A DNA stretch of 64,000 bases from Paraphoma chrysanthemicola (GCA_020744225.1 JAGMWG010000002.1:2480001-2544000), one strand, 5' to 3'. Positions 21,902-34,850 are shown, numbered from the stretch's first letter. Notes: generated from the letters alone by a model not told the origin. Made by a program: numbers and translations.

Positions 21902-24245
21902 ATGGGTCCAAGGTTTCAATGGCCATTCTCCATGGAAACGTTTTATAGAACGCACGGTATGGTCGAGGATGTGCCGAGATCAAGGGCTCTTTCCGCGGGA
22001 GACGATTCGCAGCCTTCTCAGCATACGCAGCAGAATCGCACTCGTCGCACATTGCAGTGGCCATTCTCTATGGACGTCTTCTATGCCACCCACGGGCTAA
22101 ATCAGCCTCGGCATGTATCGCCGCCTCAGGGCACGCTCAAGGTGCTTGACGAAGATGAGGTCAGTTTTCTATATATCATTGATGCAGACACAACGCTGAT
22201 TGGAATTCCCGTCATAGTCAGACGACGGAGATTCTCTCGCAGACCGGCTAGTCATGTCATTCGTTGAGAGCAACTTCGACACCATGCCACGATCTTTCGC
22301 TCCAGCGCGTTCTCTAGAGCGATTGATCACTCCTGACACGGTTACGATCGAGTTGCGTCGGTTCGTGTCTCAAACAGATGATGGTGGCAAAATACTGGCA
22401 CAGTTCATTTGTTCTAAGGCTCCTAAAACATTCGCAACAGCTGTGTATGTCGGCTTGGTCAGAAAGAAACTGTACAAGATGATGATGAGCATGCAGGAGC
22501 ATGGTATCACAGATGATGACTTGCCGTTCGTGCCAAATAGCACGGAGCACAAATGGGAACCAGTTCGAAGGCTTTGGTCCAAGCCTATCGAGCTGCAATT
22601 CTCTGATGCGCAGTGGAAATTCCATGTTCCTATTTTTGTCGATCATGGGCAATACAAGGAACTTCTGCCATCGTGTATTTTGCCCATAACTCGGACGAGC
22701 ATGACTCAACACGGGGCTTTTAGCATGGTGTACAAAGCTAGAGTACATGAAGATCATCTCGTCTGTCGAAATCCAAAAGGACCCCAGAACCAATACGTGG
22801 CATTGAAGATAATATCAAATTCTTCAGATGACTTTGATACGAAGAAGAGTTGGCATATGGAACTCGAGGCCCTTCGCGCGGTTGCAGACTTGAACCATCG
22901 GCACATCCTTGGCATTTTGACAAGTTTCACAAGGGGAGCGGATCGCTGCCTTATGCTTGAGTGGGCAGACGGAGGAAGTCTCGTTGACTTCTGGAGTCAA
23001 CATGACAGAGTCGTGCTCAGCTCAATGACTGTAAAAGACTCTTTGACGCAGCTTTATGGGCTCGCTGATGCACTTTCATCCGCACACGAGCAGCTCAATA
23101 TCCGGCATGGCGATCTGAAGCCAGCCAACATTTTGGTATTTCCAGACGGAAAGTCCATCGGGTGCCTGAAAATCGGGGATTGGGGTCTGGCCAAAACACA
23201 TGAACTCCATACGGCCGAACGAGCTTTTGGCACTTCCATGCGATTTGGCACGTTACTATACGAACCTCCCGAAGCTGTGAGTCGGAGCAACGCTCGCTCT
23301 CGGCTGTATGACATCTGGTCACTTGGCTGTGTGTTTCTCGAGCACATTATCTGGCTTCTCTATGGTAATGACGAACGTCGACGATTTCTTGACGAGCTGC
23401 GCGACGACAACGGCAATGTTACTTTCTACGAAGGTACTGGCGACAAAGCTAGACAGCGTGAAGGTGTCGCGAGATGGATAAATCACATCCTGGTGGAATT
23501 TCCGATGGCAACTACGAGCGTGGGAGGTCTCGTGGATCTCGTCAGTACTAGAATGCTTGTGGCTGCCCTTCCGAGATCAAGGACACATGAAGCTTCGGAC
23601 ATTCGGGTACCAGACCAAATCTTGCAACTGCAACCCGAATTCATGGATGCGACCACACTGCCGTCTATAGTAATTACCTCTGACGCTCCGGAGTATTCAG
23701 AGGCTCGGCAGCAATCAGTCACGGTACCCACTGGCAGTGATGTGCTACAGGATCCGGCAGTGCGATATCGCGCACGGGCCATGGAGGTAGCGACATGTCT
23801 CCAGCACCTTCTTGTTGAACGTGGCCCACATTATGACAATTATCTCCCAAATAATAATCGACGCGGTCCACAGCGACTACCCCATCGTCAAACGAGCGTT
23901 GTTTCTCGATCACGGGTGGATTACCAGGTCCCGGATCCAGTTGCACCAATCCCACGAGGTCGTGAATCGCCTGAAGAAGCCAGCAACCCTACTCCAGGGC
24001 TCAAAGAGCTGTCTAGCAAAGCCTCCGAGCGCCCCGAAGAAGCCAGTGAACCTGCCAAAAAGGCTGAACAATCACCCGTCGCGTCCGTACCAATTCCTAT
24101 CCCGGACCCGAACGACCCTGCGGGAAAGTACCGATACTGGGACGACAATGGCAGTAAAGTTGTAACATTCGTGCCTTTTTCTGATCGTCCAGGGGTAATA
24201 GTTACTTCATCGATGTCTAGGGACAGCAGATACAGGGTTTCGTGA
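21902..24245 (+). CDS. Unusual fungal protein kinase with N-terminal WPFSM repeats
   Basis: Exons 21902-22159 and 22218-24245 (58-nt intron, GTCAGT...GCTGATT...CATAG, phase 0) encode 761 residues. The N terminus has two copies of a motif, WPFSMETFYRTHG near 7 and WPFSMDVFYATHG near 52. The kinase domain spans about 245-480: VALKII (catalytic Lys) near 279, LEALRAV helix with Glu, HGDLKPANILV near 381 (HRD replaced by HGD), DWGLA near 405 (DFG replaced by DWG), YEPPEA in place of APE, YDIWSLGCVFLE. A Pro/Ser/Glu-rich tail follows. Catalytic Asp, Asn and the metal-binding Asp are all present, so activity is plausible. If the intron is not used, the kinase would start at 22254 and the N-terminal repeats would be a separate 121-residue ORF; both signals and frame favour one gene. 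Substrate unknown. Confidence 0.78.
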
Positions 24246-25575
24246 GGCTAAGTGGATGAATAGTATGTATGCGATGTTCTTCGCTGCGCCATCATGGCTT
24301 AATGAAACCGAGTTTTTGGTTTTAAAACTCATTCTGAGAGGACATGGTCTTGAATGCAAGCCGCGGTATTACCCGGCGCACTTGTACGCGCGTGATGGCA
24401 GATTCGCCCATTCACCTACATTTCAGCACTCACTCAGTCACTTCCAAACAAAGCCACTCGATTCTCTCACTTGCAAATACGGACTACAACATACGGATTC
24501 TCTGCTGGGAAAACTCGATTAATGAATGAATCGATTGGTGCACTGTGTTGTTCGCGAAAGCTGCGGGTCTTGCGCATGGTTCCATAGCTTGAATTCGTCA
24601 AGATCTTATCCAGCGACAGCTAATAAAATTCCGCCACGGCTCTAGACGCTGTCGAAGGTCATTATTGTAATCCAATATAAGTTAGTTAGCAAGATCCCTC
24701 TCAAACGTATAAGCCACACTATTGCAAAAGTATTGCGTTAATGTGACGGAAGTATCGTAGCTGTATAGATACTGAGCACAGTTTGGTTGCGTGCTGTCTG
24801 TACACCACAAAGCCCGCGCGGGCTCGGATTCTGTTGATGCAGCAAGTGCGCTGGAGGGAAGACATGTTGTGGGAATGTCGCGGTTAGAAGCGGGTAGGTT
24901 TGTATTACAACAGCCTTGCACGCCCGCTTCTCTCTACGTATAACATGCGAACTCTCTGTGGCAGGTTAAGGGAAGGCCGGTTGAGGATCGGTATTCGCAG
25001 GTCTTGTTGAAGAGTGCGACATCGCGAAGCTTCAGTTCAATATTGACATTGAATGGTGCAGGGCTCGTAGCAGCAGGCTGAGTCGTCCGACTACCGGTCA
25101 CTGATGTTCGGGGTGCAAGACCTGGTAGGTAAGTTCGTGGTTCACGCTGTCCTGACTCTAACTACTTAATTTATCAGTAGCTATAACCATGCATAAATGA
25201 GAATCATACCGGATGAACACAGACGGCCAATGCGAAGATCAACGCAATCCACATCATCACTCGCTTTGCAAAGGACGTTGGAGAGCTCGCACCCAGCTAT
25301 CAATCATTGCGCATTTCGTCGCCAGGCTATGTATGAAGTGAAGACTCAGCTGAAAGATGGCACAACGCCGCATGCTGCATCTGGCGATATGAAGCGAGCC
25401 CAGACAAGATGATCTTCTGCTGCGGAGTCCAGCACACCACCAAAAGCAACCAGCCTACCTCTGCGCACTTCCATTCGAAACAAACATGATTCCCAGAGTC
25501 CGCCATCTTTGAGAAAAGAGACGCAGCGAAAACCAATCACAATCGAATCCAGGACTTCAGTGCCCAGTCCCAAGC
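24246..25575. other. Intergenic, no gene seen
   Basis: About 1.3 kb between two plus-strand genes. Several short ORFs on both strands, none with motif content. No repeat or RNA gene seen. It presumably holds the promoter of the 7-TM gene. Confidence 0.5.
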
Positions 25576-26902
25576 ATGGCGAATAAGTCCTGTACTGCCC
25601 TCTCTTTCCGCACAGATTTCCCGGGCTACATCGACCTGTTGCGCACCACCACAGGCGGAAACTTCACCCTCGTTCTTCAAGACTGCAGACTCGAAATCTG
25701 CGGCGCGCTATGGGGCTCCGGAAACCCCGACATCAGCGGCATCGGCATGGCAACTGGGTATCTTCTCGAAACACTTCTCTGCATCGTCCTTTCGTGCATG
25801 CATATCTGGCTCTACTACCGCTCTCCGCAACGCGGCCACCGGGGAAAGGAAGCAAGATATGCGAGATTATTGAGTGTAGCTGCATCAACGACATTCGACG
25901 TCGCCGTGTTTTTTGCATTTGCGATTCAAATCGCGTGCTGTGTTACGCTGGGACGGGCGAATTTCGGCATGGGTGCAGACGGAATGGGTGCGCTGACGAT
26001 GAAGATTGCGTGGCTGGTGTCGACGATGACTATGTTGCCGTTGGTGCTGCTTGTAGTGAGGCCGCAGATGTTTGCTGGCAGGCACGGCGGTTCAAGACTA
26101 GGTGACGAAGGGGCTGGGAATGCCGCAACGACTGGGAGTTTGGATGGCACGGCAAGACTTCCATGCGTGTGTGGGGAGAAGCTGGAGCAGTTAGATGCGA
26201 AAAGACAAGGGCATCGATTTCTGCTCTTCGTTGTGTGTTGGGTTGGATCGTTTTATCCTTTCTTCTCTCGCATGGCGGGGACTTTTGGTATAACTCTCCC
26301 TCTTCCCTCTCGCGTGATTTCCACGTACTCTTTCTTCTTTACTGTTTGTCCAGTCTCGCCTCCGCCCCATTCTTCGTAGTCTTACACAACAAACAGGTGC
26401 AAGTCAAATCGGCGATTCTCCCGACTCGGCAATCTCAACAGCAGATTTCTCCATCATCGAAACCGCATGTTTCGGCGCCGTGCACGGAATCACCCAAGCC
26501 CAAGAATCAGCCATCACGGCGTTTGGCGCAGCGAGTTGGTTGTTCATCTCCATTCTCGTGATTTACGGGATCGTTTTGTCCGCGTTGAAAAGCAGCAACA
26601 AGCTCGACAAGACTTGGATCGAGAGGCATGGACTCATGTTCACGTTGGCCCCGCCGCCGACTCACGCGGGCGATATGGGCGTCTGGTTGGGTATTTGTAT
26701 GGTAGTGGTGTTCTTCATAGTCGCCCAACTGTGGGCTTTTTTTCGATTGCGCAGATTGCAGAGCGAGATGACGGAAGCAGCTGGAGGGAGGTTTCCGGAT
26801 GGGCAGTGGACATTTGGACAGATTATTGCGGTGGTGGGGTTCTTGCCTGTGGGCGCGGAGGTGGTGTTTCATTGGCGGTCGAGGCGTGGTGATGTTCACT
26901 GA
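25576..26902 (+). CDS. Seven-TM fungal integral membrane protein of unknown function
   Basis: Exons 25576-26287 and 26397-26902 (109-nt intron, GTATAA...ACAG, phase 1) encode 405 residues. The polar N terminus has two Cys (DCRLEICGALWG) and the motif NPDISGIGM. Seven hydrophobic segments follow: TGYLLETLLCIVLSCMHIWL, FDVAVFFAFAIQIACCV, IAWLVSTMTMLPLVLLVV, FLLFVVCWVGSFYPFF, then after the intron FGAASWLFISILVIYGIVL, VWLGICMVVVFFIVAQLW and IIAVVGFLPVGAEVVF. The arrangement resembles orphan receptor-like fungal proteins, but no ligand or named family is evident. Splicing is inferred because the exon 1 frame soon stops and the exon 2 frame is open only from the acceptor onward in the same phase. 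Confidence 0.75.
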
Positions 26903-28472
26903 GGACCTACCGTAGCAGGTGGTGTAAACTAACGTTAGCAGTTAGCGTGAATCAAACCAAAAAGGCATTCCAAGCCGACTTCGAAGGGTACTGTAGATTT
27001 GATGCGATACCCGAGCATGCTTTCTTGCAAAACGAATCAAGCACTCACAAAAAGAGCCTTGTTCTCGTTATCGCCATCATGCAAGACATACACGACATGC
27101 ATCGCGCTCATCGAATCATAGCAGCTTCTGATATCACAGCTGCAGTGCGCATGCGTCCCTTCCCCGCAGCACGCTCGCAACCCCAACATTTCCGGCAACG
27201 ATGCCGTGCCCAGCTTTTGCCTTATCACCCTGGCGGTGAGCGAGAATACTTGCCAGCCTGCGATCAGCTACTTGGTTTCGGAGGTTTGCGAGACTTCCAA
27301 GATTGTTATCGCAAGCGGAAGCTAAAAATCCCACGCAAGTGGTCTGCTGATGCGCGGAAAATCGCGCTAAATCTTACTGGTATCGCGAAAATGCCATATG
27401 AGTGGTGATGGGAATTTGTGCCCCACGTGTTCGCACATGCTAATTTACAGCCAATCTGTGCTGGACGGCGCAACACGAGAGTGAAGAGGGGTTGTCATCG
27501 CTACGTAGGGAACACTGCATACCTGGAGGTCGCTTACTTTCAATATCGCAATACGACAAGGGATTGCAGAAGTTTGCTTCATAGCGGAAACATGTAGAGG
27601 TGGCCAGATGTGTGGATCCGCAGGCCTTTTCGTGGCTAAGACTCTCGACACGCAGACCCTGGCCAGCACCCCGGCGTCCTTGGATCTTGTCGCTTCAAGT
27701 GCCCGCGCAAGGCTGGGAAGATGCTGGAGGGACCCATGTCGTGATCGGTGATGGTGGAAGTGATCGGAGGAGGGCGCTAAGGACTTGACACCGCCTTTTC
27801 CATGTCGACACAAGCGCTCTCCGCAGCAAGCAGTGCTCGAGAAGCGAGCGCAGTTCATCCCAATCATATTCACTCACAATATGAGAAACGGCGAACATCG
27901 CGACCGCTGCATGCGCTATCGATTCTGCAGTCTCGTAGCGGTTGAGATGGAGGGAGGGTCCGAGCAGCAGTGGGTCCCGTTAGCACGTTGCCAAGGCCTC
28001 AGTTTATCCCTGTCGTCATCGCACCTTCTGTTAGCGGCGCGGGTTGGCGTGAGACGGGAAATGGTGTGGTGAGGGCGCTGCACACACGCTCGAGGCAAAC
28101 CTGCATGCTTGCTGCCCACCACCATTGCCATAGAGAGGTTGCGTCCTCGTCTACCCTTTCACTGTCTAGTCTCCGTCTGCTGCCTCTAGACACCGCTGCA
28201 TCCCCGCCTCCTCAAACAGACCCTCGTCCTGGCTGCTGATAATTCGCTCGGCGCGCTCCCGCACACAACAGTAGCTTCCCGCACCGCTGGCGACGATCCT
28301 CGAGGCGACTACCTGCTTGCTTGTACGCCTCATTGCAAAATCACGCAGGCCACCCTAGTCTCTTACACAAAACCCCGCAACGTCCTCGTTGCTGGTCGCG
28401 CCACTGCTGAGGCTCATTCCTCACTTCACTTCACTTCTTTGAGGAAGTAGAAGGCTTGTTCATACATTCATC
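26903..28472. other. Intergenic, no convincing gene
   Basis: About 1.57 kb. ORFs at 26947-27408 (plus) and 27445-27873 (minus) are moderately long, but they lack motifs, hydrophobic segments or splice-supported extension, so I did not call them. The last few hundred bases are probably the 5' leader and promoter of the SUR7/PalI-like gene. Confidence 0.4.
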
Positions 28473-29436
28473 ATGACGCGTAGAGTGGTATATGGCGTGG
28501 GGCTCATCCTCACTATTGCTTGTAGGTTGTATGGAATTGATACGAGATGTCGAGGCTGATATTCGCAGGCACGGTGATGACGATTGCTGGCATCGCATTG
28601 CCGCGATGGGTTAGCTATAGCCCTGTATGCCACGACCTCACCTTACAATTCGAATATGTCTGACAGTGCACAGAATGGCGAGCGCGAATACTCGTATGGC
28701 CTCCACAGTCGCTGCTCAGCAGTCACGGGCACCTGCGTGCCGTTTCCTAGGACGAGCGACTGCACCAAGGACCCGTCCTTCTGCAACATGTGGCGGACGG
28801 TTGGCTTTCTGATCTCCTTCGCCGTGGTCGTGGAGCTGTGCACGCTGGTGTCGTTCATTGTCATAATTGGCGGCGGTGTGCAGAGGCGGGTTGCTGGATG
28901 GCAAGTCGCGTCAGGCGTGCTGCTGTTCAGCGCCGTGGTGCAGTGCGCCGGCATGGCTATTGTGGTACGTTGTCACTACCTTCCACACAAGACATGCGCT
29001 CAATCCGCCACATTACCCTTTCGCACACAATCTAACACCTCCAGGCCTTCCTCTTCGACAACGACAGCCGCTTCTGGGACGGCTGGCACCTTGACACGTG
29101 CTTCCACCTCGTCACCGCCTCGTGGTCCATCCTCGTCCTCACCTCGGCCGGCATAATCGCCAGCGCCCTCTACCTCCCCGCCGAGGGCGACTACGACCTC
29201 CTACCCGAGCAAGAATACAGGGAACCAGATGATCGGTGAGCGCAGACTGGGTGTGATACATACATGCTTGAGGAAGACTTTTAATTTTGCGCAGGCTTCT
29301 TTCGCGCATCGCGGCATGGGACAACGGCTGGAAGGGATCGAATTCGAGCGAGGAATATAGTTATCAGCGTGATCAGGATGGCATGAGCGACATGAGCTCG
29401 ATTGGCGGCAGGAGAGAATCGCGACAAAATGAGTAA
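28473..29436 (+). CDS. Four-TM fungal membrane protein, SUR7/PalI-like
   Basis: Five exons, 28473-28521, 28569-28624, 28674-28964, 29045-29235 and 29295-29436, encode 242 residues. Four hydrophobic segments: VVYGVGLILTIAC with TVMTIAGIALP (across intron 1), VGFLISFAVVVELCTLVSFI, VASGVLLFSAVVQCAGMAIV with AFLF (across intron 3), and HLVTASWSILVLTSAGIIAS. The first extracellular loop carries RWVSYSPNGEREYSYGLHSRC and a Cys pattern C...TGTC...DC...FC, typical of the claudin-like SUR7/PalI superfamily. The acceptor of intron 2 is GCACAG at 28673, because the nearer GACAG would break the frame. The C terminus is hydrophilic. Family members sit in the plasma membrane, in eisosome-type domains or in pH sensing; the exact role is unknown. 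Confidence 0.82.
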
Positions 29437-29932
29437 TGAAGGACCTTGTGACCATGGGATTTGGTGGGGGCGGTAATACACGGGTGATTTGCGTGGTCGG
29501 TTGCATCACTGGATTAGGACGGCGCAAGCGGTTTCCTGCGTGGGATTGGGCGAGTGTGTGTTTTACAAGCGGCATTGTTATCGTCTTTTTTTCACCCTAC
29601 GATACCCCTCTACCCTGGTGGTTGGGCTGTTTGTTTACTCCCTAGCGATGATTACGCTACTGTTGGTCTCAGAACGATATTTATTCCACGTGCGAATATG
29701 AGCATCTTCTCTCAGATCTCGTCTCGATGACTCGTTATTGTGTAGCGATGGATACATGTTGTATCGCAACACGTGGTTTGATATGTGTGCCTGCGGTGGT
29801 TGTTTTGACCGTTTTGAAACCACTGTTTCTAGAGGAATCTATTCCGAATTTGAGCACTGTAAAGTCGAGATAGATTCAGTGGCGGCTGTGGGCTTTTGAA
29901 GTATCATGTTCCATGCTCTCAAACTGTTTTCT
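29437..29932. other. Convergent spacer, no gene seen
   Basis: About 500 bases between the ends of the 4-TM gene and the third HET gene. Nothing recognised. Confidence 0.5.
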
Positions 29933-32153
29933 CTAGATTATCTCCACCTCCTGCACCCTAAAGAGGGCGAGACATCTTCTCATGTTCTCTGCCACCAGCC
30001 ATTGCGCCAACATTTTACCGTCTTTGTGCTGCAGATCCTTCCTTGCGTAGAACAGTTTCGCATGTGCGAGTCTCTGGTAAACCCCCGTTCTTAACTTTTG
30101 GAGGACGAGTATACTTCCCTTACCTCCGGTCTCTGAATCATTCATCTTTACATAGATGAGGATGAGCAAAAGCTCAGCTTCGGGATCGAGCTCGTCGTAA
30201 TAGTTGGGATGCATGATCTGATCGCAATCATGAATTACGAGTTGGTCGACACCATTATCCAGGAACGCATCCCGTGGAGGTGAAATCCACTTTCCTGCGC
30301 GAATATATGTCGTCGGGCCCATCAGTCGGATGCTAGCCGAGACCACTTTGCCCATGTGAGATGGCCCATCAGAGTTCACATCGATGCTGATGAGTTCTGT
30401 CGCAGCGAATGAATCCGGCTCACACCAATCAGAGGTGAAATTGACGGGACCTGCATGGCAGGCCCAAGACCATGATGGAATGCCAGGCAGATTGTTATAG
30501 CAGGCCGTTCGGGAGAACCCCAGATCTTCTAGCAAGGTATCCTTCCACATGCCTGCTACATATACATCATCTCTCCGATTCCGCAACTCCTGCTTGACGA
30601 TGCCGCCCAATGCTGGAAGACGATCACTGCTTTTCGTAAAGCTCAAGCCCGAGTACATCTGCACCAGGTCTGTCCAACCACGCTTGGGGATCACAGCGTA
30701 TTTCATGGGATTGCAAGTAGCGGTATTATGATACGGTCGCTGTACAGTCCAGTTCTGGCCGCCACATGCTGAGGTAAAGGCCGATTCACACTCCCAGAAA
30801 ATTTGTTCTTTAGCGTAGTGAACGATGCGTGTTGAGAGGCGTCGTTCTTGGAAGACCTTTATTCTCAGACGGTCAGCATGGGCTTTGATATTCAACTTTT
30901 GCATTAGCATACCCAACCTCGCTGAAGGAGCGGCCAATCAGACGTGCTTTTGTCAGACCACGCGTATTGAGGGAACAGCGGCAGAGTTCGACGAGCACAC
31001 AGCCCTGTAGCACAAAGACTGACGGCGGAGAAACGATTTGAAACTTGAGAGAAGCAGCCGCCACTACTGTCTTGGGAACCTGTAGCGGCGATGGTTATAT
31101 ATGCCCCTTCATATATGTCTGCCATGACAGAAGCTGTTGACGCCCAATTCTCAAGATTGTCTTGTTCGATACCTGCAAAAATTCAGCCAGCACAGCGAGA
31201 TAAAGTGTGGTACATACACAATGTGTCAATCCAGAGAAATTGGATCGCAAGCCTATCACATATTTGTACTGCATCTCTGAATGTTCGTGGCAACTGTGCC
31301 CTGGCTACTCCTGATTTCAATGTTTCCATTGTATCAGAAGTGAGTTGTAGAGCTGGTCCATCCTTGCCCCAACAATGCGAGAGACAAGCATAAGTCGCTT
31401 GTCTAGTCACTTCCGCATTCTCTCGTAGAATTATAGAGGTTGCGGTAATTTCAAGAATACGCTCTGGCAAAAAGGATATTGCATCCTGGTAGCAACGGCT
31501 ATGGCTCTGCGAACAATCGTGAAGCCACTTCGACAACGTCCCGAACGTATGATCTGACGAAGTATCCTGTGGAAGCGAAGGCCTGTGTTCTATGTTTGAC
31601 CATTCGGGCACAATAGGCGCATCAGCTAAACAGCAAGCAGTGCAACCATTAGCACGATGAACAAGAAACCAGTACATGTGAGTCTTGCACATCTGCGCCT
31701 TTGCTGGCTTTTGAAGAGTAGCCAAGATGATGCATATGAACGAGACGTACCAGCAGGTCTGAAAATGCTTAGGGCTTCGCCGCGACGAGTACGATCTTTC
31801 CCTACTCTCATTGTAACCCGCAATTGTGGTGATTCGTCTCCGCAAGATACGACGTCGAAATGGAAGTCAACAAGCCGCGACTCGTCGCTTATGTTGTAGA
31901 AATGTTCGAAAATACTGGTGATCAAATCACACTCTTGGCAACCCGCTCTTGCTCCATACCGAAGCCGCTGCGTCTCCAAACCATTGATGCTGGACGGACT
32001 GCGCAGGTCACTATACTGCCGTACTTGTGCACAGCGACGCGTGATGGCTAATTTGCAGGCTTTACAGGTCGATGCTGGAAGGTCGTCATCATATTCCCAG
32101 AAACGTGACCTTTTCGCTTTCCGTCTGCGTATCCATCTTCTTATAACGTCCAT
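29933..32153 (-). CDS. HET-domain protein 3 (four exons)
   Basis: Exons 31751-32153, 31218-31625, 30913-31172 and 29933-30856 encode 664 residues. The N terminus has CKACKL and CQECDL pairs. HET motifs after splicing: YACLSHCWGKDG, QLPRTFRDAVQICDRLAIQFLWIDTLC joined to IEQDN across intron 2, MADIYEGAYITIAATGS, RGW joined to VFQERRLSTRIVHY across intron 3. Each junction restores a known HET motif, so the model is strong. The C-terminal half includes PGIPSWSWACHAGPV, a common HET-family segment. It is much more distant from HET proteins 1 and 2 than those are from each other, so it is not part of their tandem duplication. Role by family: allorecognition or cell-death control. Confidence 0.85.
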
Positions 32154-33248
32154 ATTGCACGTCTGATATCGTAGATGCCACTTCGGCTAGGTCAAATTAA
32201 TCCTTACTCCCTCGCGAAGCTGTTTGTTGGGCTGAAGGTTCTTGCGCTCGGAAGCTTGGCCGTATCCTTCCAGGCTGCAGCAACCAGGCTGCCAAGCAAA
32301 GCGTATGCATGCTGCAACCCACCGACGTAGGTACAATTAATGATTCGATTCCGCGACCAATTTTCGCACTACACTCCTTTCCTCCTGTTGCTTCTCAAGA
32401 CTTTCTCAGGCCGTGTCTAGAGTGTGTCGGCAACACGCAGAGTCACGTGCTATCAGATTTCTGCAGTTTTGACGCGAACAAGAATTAATTCGGATTGGAG
32501 ACAGCGAACTACGACCAGGGGGATCAGATGCTATTGAATGTGTTTTATTTGGAGTGCGAAGATATGCTGGACTTTTTTCCCGAATCTACCACTGTTGCGG
32601 TGTAGCATCGGAACGATGTCACTTTCACGATCTACAGCGTAATTTTCGACACATTATCTGGAAGTTACAGGTCCGAATTGTTGAGAAGATGGTTTTCTCG
32701 GAGTTGATATTCTGAAAAGTTTTAGGAATGAATCAGTGTTGCCAAGGAGGAAGACAAAAAGGCTGGCCGCATTTACATACATGCCAAGCCACAATTTATC
32801 GCAAGGCTGTGTTTCGAGAAGCTCATCAATGCTTACTCTAAATCCTTGGTGTCAAATTAACGCAACTGAAATATTTTGTCTTGTTCGGTATTGCATTTCT
32901 CGTGGGAGGAGGGATGTTCTTCAGCACAACGGCGGGAAGGATGGCGCAAGTTAGAAACTCCTGCGCCACAAGAGTTGGCAAAATTTTAGGCACCATCAAC
33001 GCGCCTTTATCTAGACTTTGAGCCAAGTACCTACAATTCGAGGCATCTCAAAGGCGGGAGCAGCATCTTGAGACTTGATACGCAAACGGTCAGTCCAAGA
33101 ACACACAAGCTCCGGGTATGAGACTAATGAGCCTTAAGAAGGGTACGAGGTGCAAGTCAGGCAATTCAGGGTGCATATGTAGAAGTACATGTCGTGGCCA
33201 GAGGCAATGCGCCACTAAACACATTGAAAGCCAGTTTCAGGATGTTAG

Positions 33249-33641
33249 TTGTTGCCTGAGCACCCTAAGCCGCCTGCCCCAAAGAAGCGAAAATACATAC
33301 GCCGACAGCCGCCTAAACTTCAGAGCACCAATACTGCTTTGCTTGGTGACCAGCTGACAGGAAGGGAGACGGATGATGTACTCATTTCTAATGATGAGGC
33401 CGTCGCAGGTCTAAAGTGCAACCCCACTGCTCATCCGCCTACCCTCCAGGACGTAGTTAAAGACATGAAGCAAATGAACCAGTGCCAGGAGCGGGATTGG
33501 GGCGTGAAGACCTACTGCAATAGCCACGATTCACCGGAACGCGACAATTGCATCCACGAGAAGGACCGATATCAAGATTGTTTTGGCCTCGGGTTGCACG
33601 CTCAAGTCAATCCGGAGTTCATGCCGCAGCTCTGGACATAG
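33249..33641 (+). pseudogene. Protein-like open frame, possible gene remnant or last exon
   Basis: A 130-codon frame that begins at a TTG, not an ATG, and ends with a stop at 33641. The peptide has a basic stretch, PKKRKYIRRQPPKL, then polar sequence with LQDVVKDMKQMNQCQERDWG and several Cys. It reads more like coding than its neighbours, yet no start codon or upstream exon could be assigned. It may be the 3' exon of an unrecognised or broken gene. Low confidence. Confidence 0.25.
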
Positions 33642-34835
33642 TGCACCATTTTTGTGCTTTGGCAAACCCAGACACCTAAGAGACGGGAAAATTGAAGACA
33701 ACTTTCGCCAAACTCGAAGTATGAATAGAGAAGGCTAAAGGATAATAAGAGCAGAGTTCGAAGTCTTAGTTATAAAGCTAGTCGTGCTTGGTCCGGAATT
33801 CAGCAGACTGGCGATCTTCCAGCATAACGGTCGGCTGTGAGAAGAGAATCCACGTCGAGAATGACTACGCGCAACGAGATTACCATGAGATATGCCTACC
33901 ATTCGTTGATTCTTTCTCGTACCGAAAGAACAAGTTTTTGGCATGCGGCTTTGAGTGATCGCTATATTCTTGACTTACTTATGTTTGTAGATAAAGCAGA
34001 AGTCTACATATGTAGTAAACAGGGTTGAAGATATTGGTGAGCTATGTATACATTCATTGTGAAAGCGATGATGCAAGATTACGCGCTCACGGATTCAATT
34101 GAAAACCTTCACTCGTATCTCAAGATCGTGGTGGAAGAAGTGTCGGCCAGGAGACATCTCCATACGCTAAGTTAAGTGATATTCGGGAAATTGCACGAGG
34201 GTATTTTGCGGGCTCGAGAGACACCGATGACAATACACAGACTCGGTGTTTGCTAATCAACGACATGGTGCGACCGTAACTAGATTATGCAGTGACGAGC
34301 TTAGACGTGCATGCAGGTGTTGTTCGGCGAGGCCGTTCCAAGCGATCATCACATGGGTGCCAGCATTAAGGGTACGCCACGCACCTCAATTGCTACATGC
34401 AAGGCGTGGTTCGGACCACGTGCGATCTGTCAAATCGAAGATAGTATATGGAGCATGGTATTCGAGCTGCTTTCCAAGAAAGAAGATGAATCAATGCAGA
34501 ATAGAGGTGACGGCGAGTCGTGTCGACGGTCAGAGCTTTGGTCTTCCTCTCAAAGCGAATCTCTCGGGTACGCGCAGCGCAATTTGGACAATGTCCGCTT
34601 CGGTGTTATTTGCAGCTTTAGCACCGCACAATCGTGTTTTGAGGCCGCGCTTCCGAGACTTCAACACGCTGTGAGCTGACCATACCCTTCTCTCACGAAG
34701 CAAATCGTTAGATTGGTGGATATGTACGTGTGGCAGTGGTGACGGACGCTCTGACCAGTTTTGAAACGATAGCGGGTGCGTTTGAAAAAGGGGTTAGTTC
34801 GTTGAAGGATTGAATCGATCCCCCAGACGGGGTGA

Positions 34836-34850
34836 GATTGCGGGGGGTCA
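34836..34850 (+). promoter_or_regulatory. G-rich 15-mer, copy 1
   Basis: GATTGCGGGGGGTCA. It matches the copy at 35449-35463 at 14 of 15 positions, same orientation. Possible transcription-factor site upstream of the permease; function not shown. Confidence 0.3.

Noticed and set aside
26947..27408. 153-codon plus-strand ORF
   Set aside because: No domain or signal peptide, and an overlapping minus ORF is equally long; likely chance.
27445..27873. 142-codon minus-strand ORF
   Set aside because: Cys/His/Ser mix without pattern; no neighbouring exon supports it.
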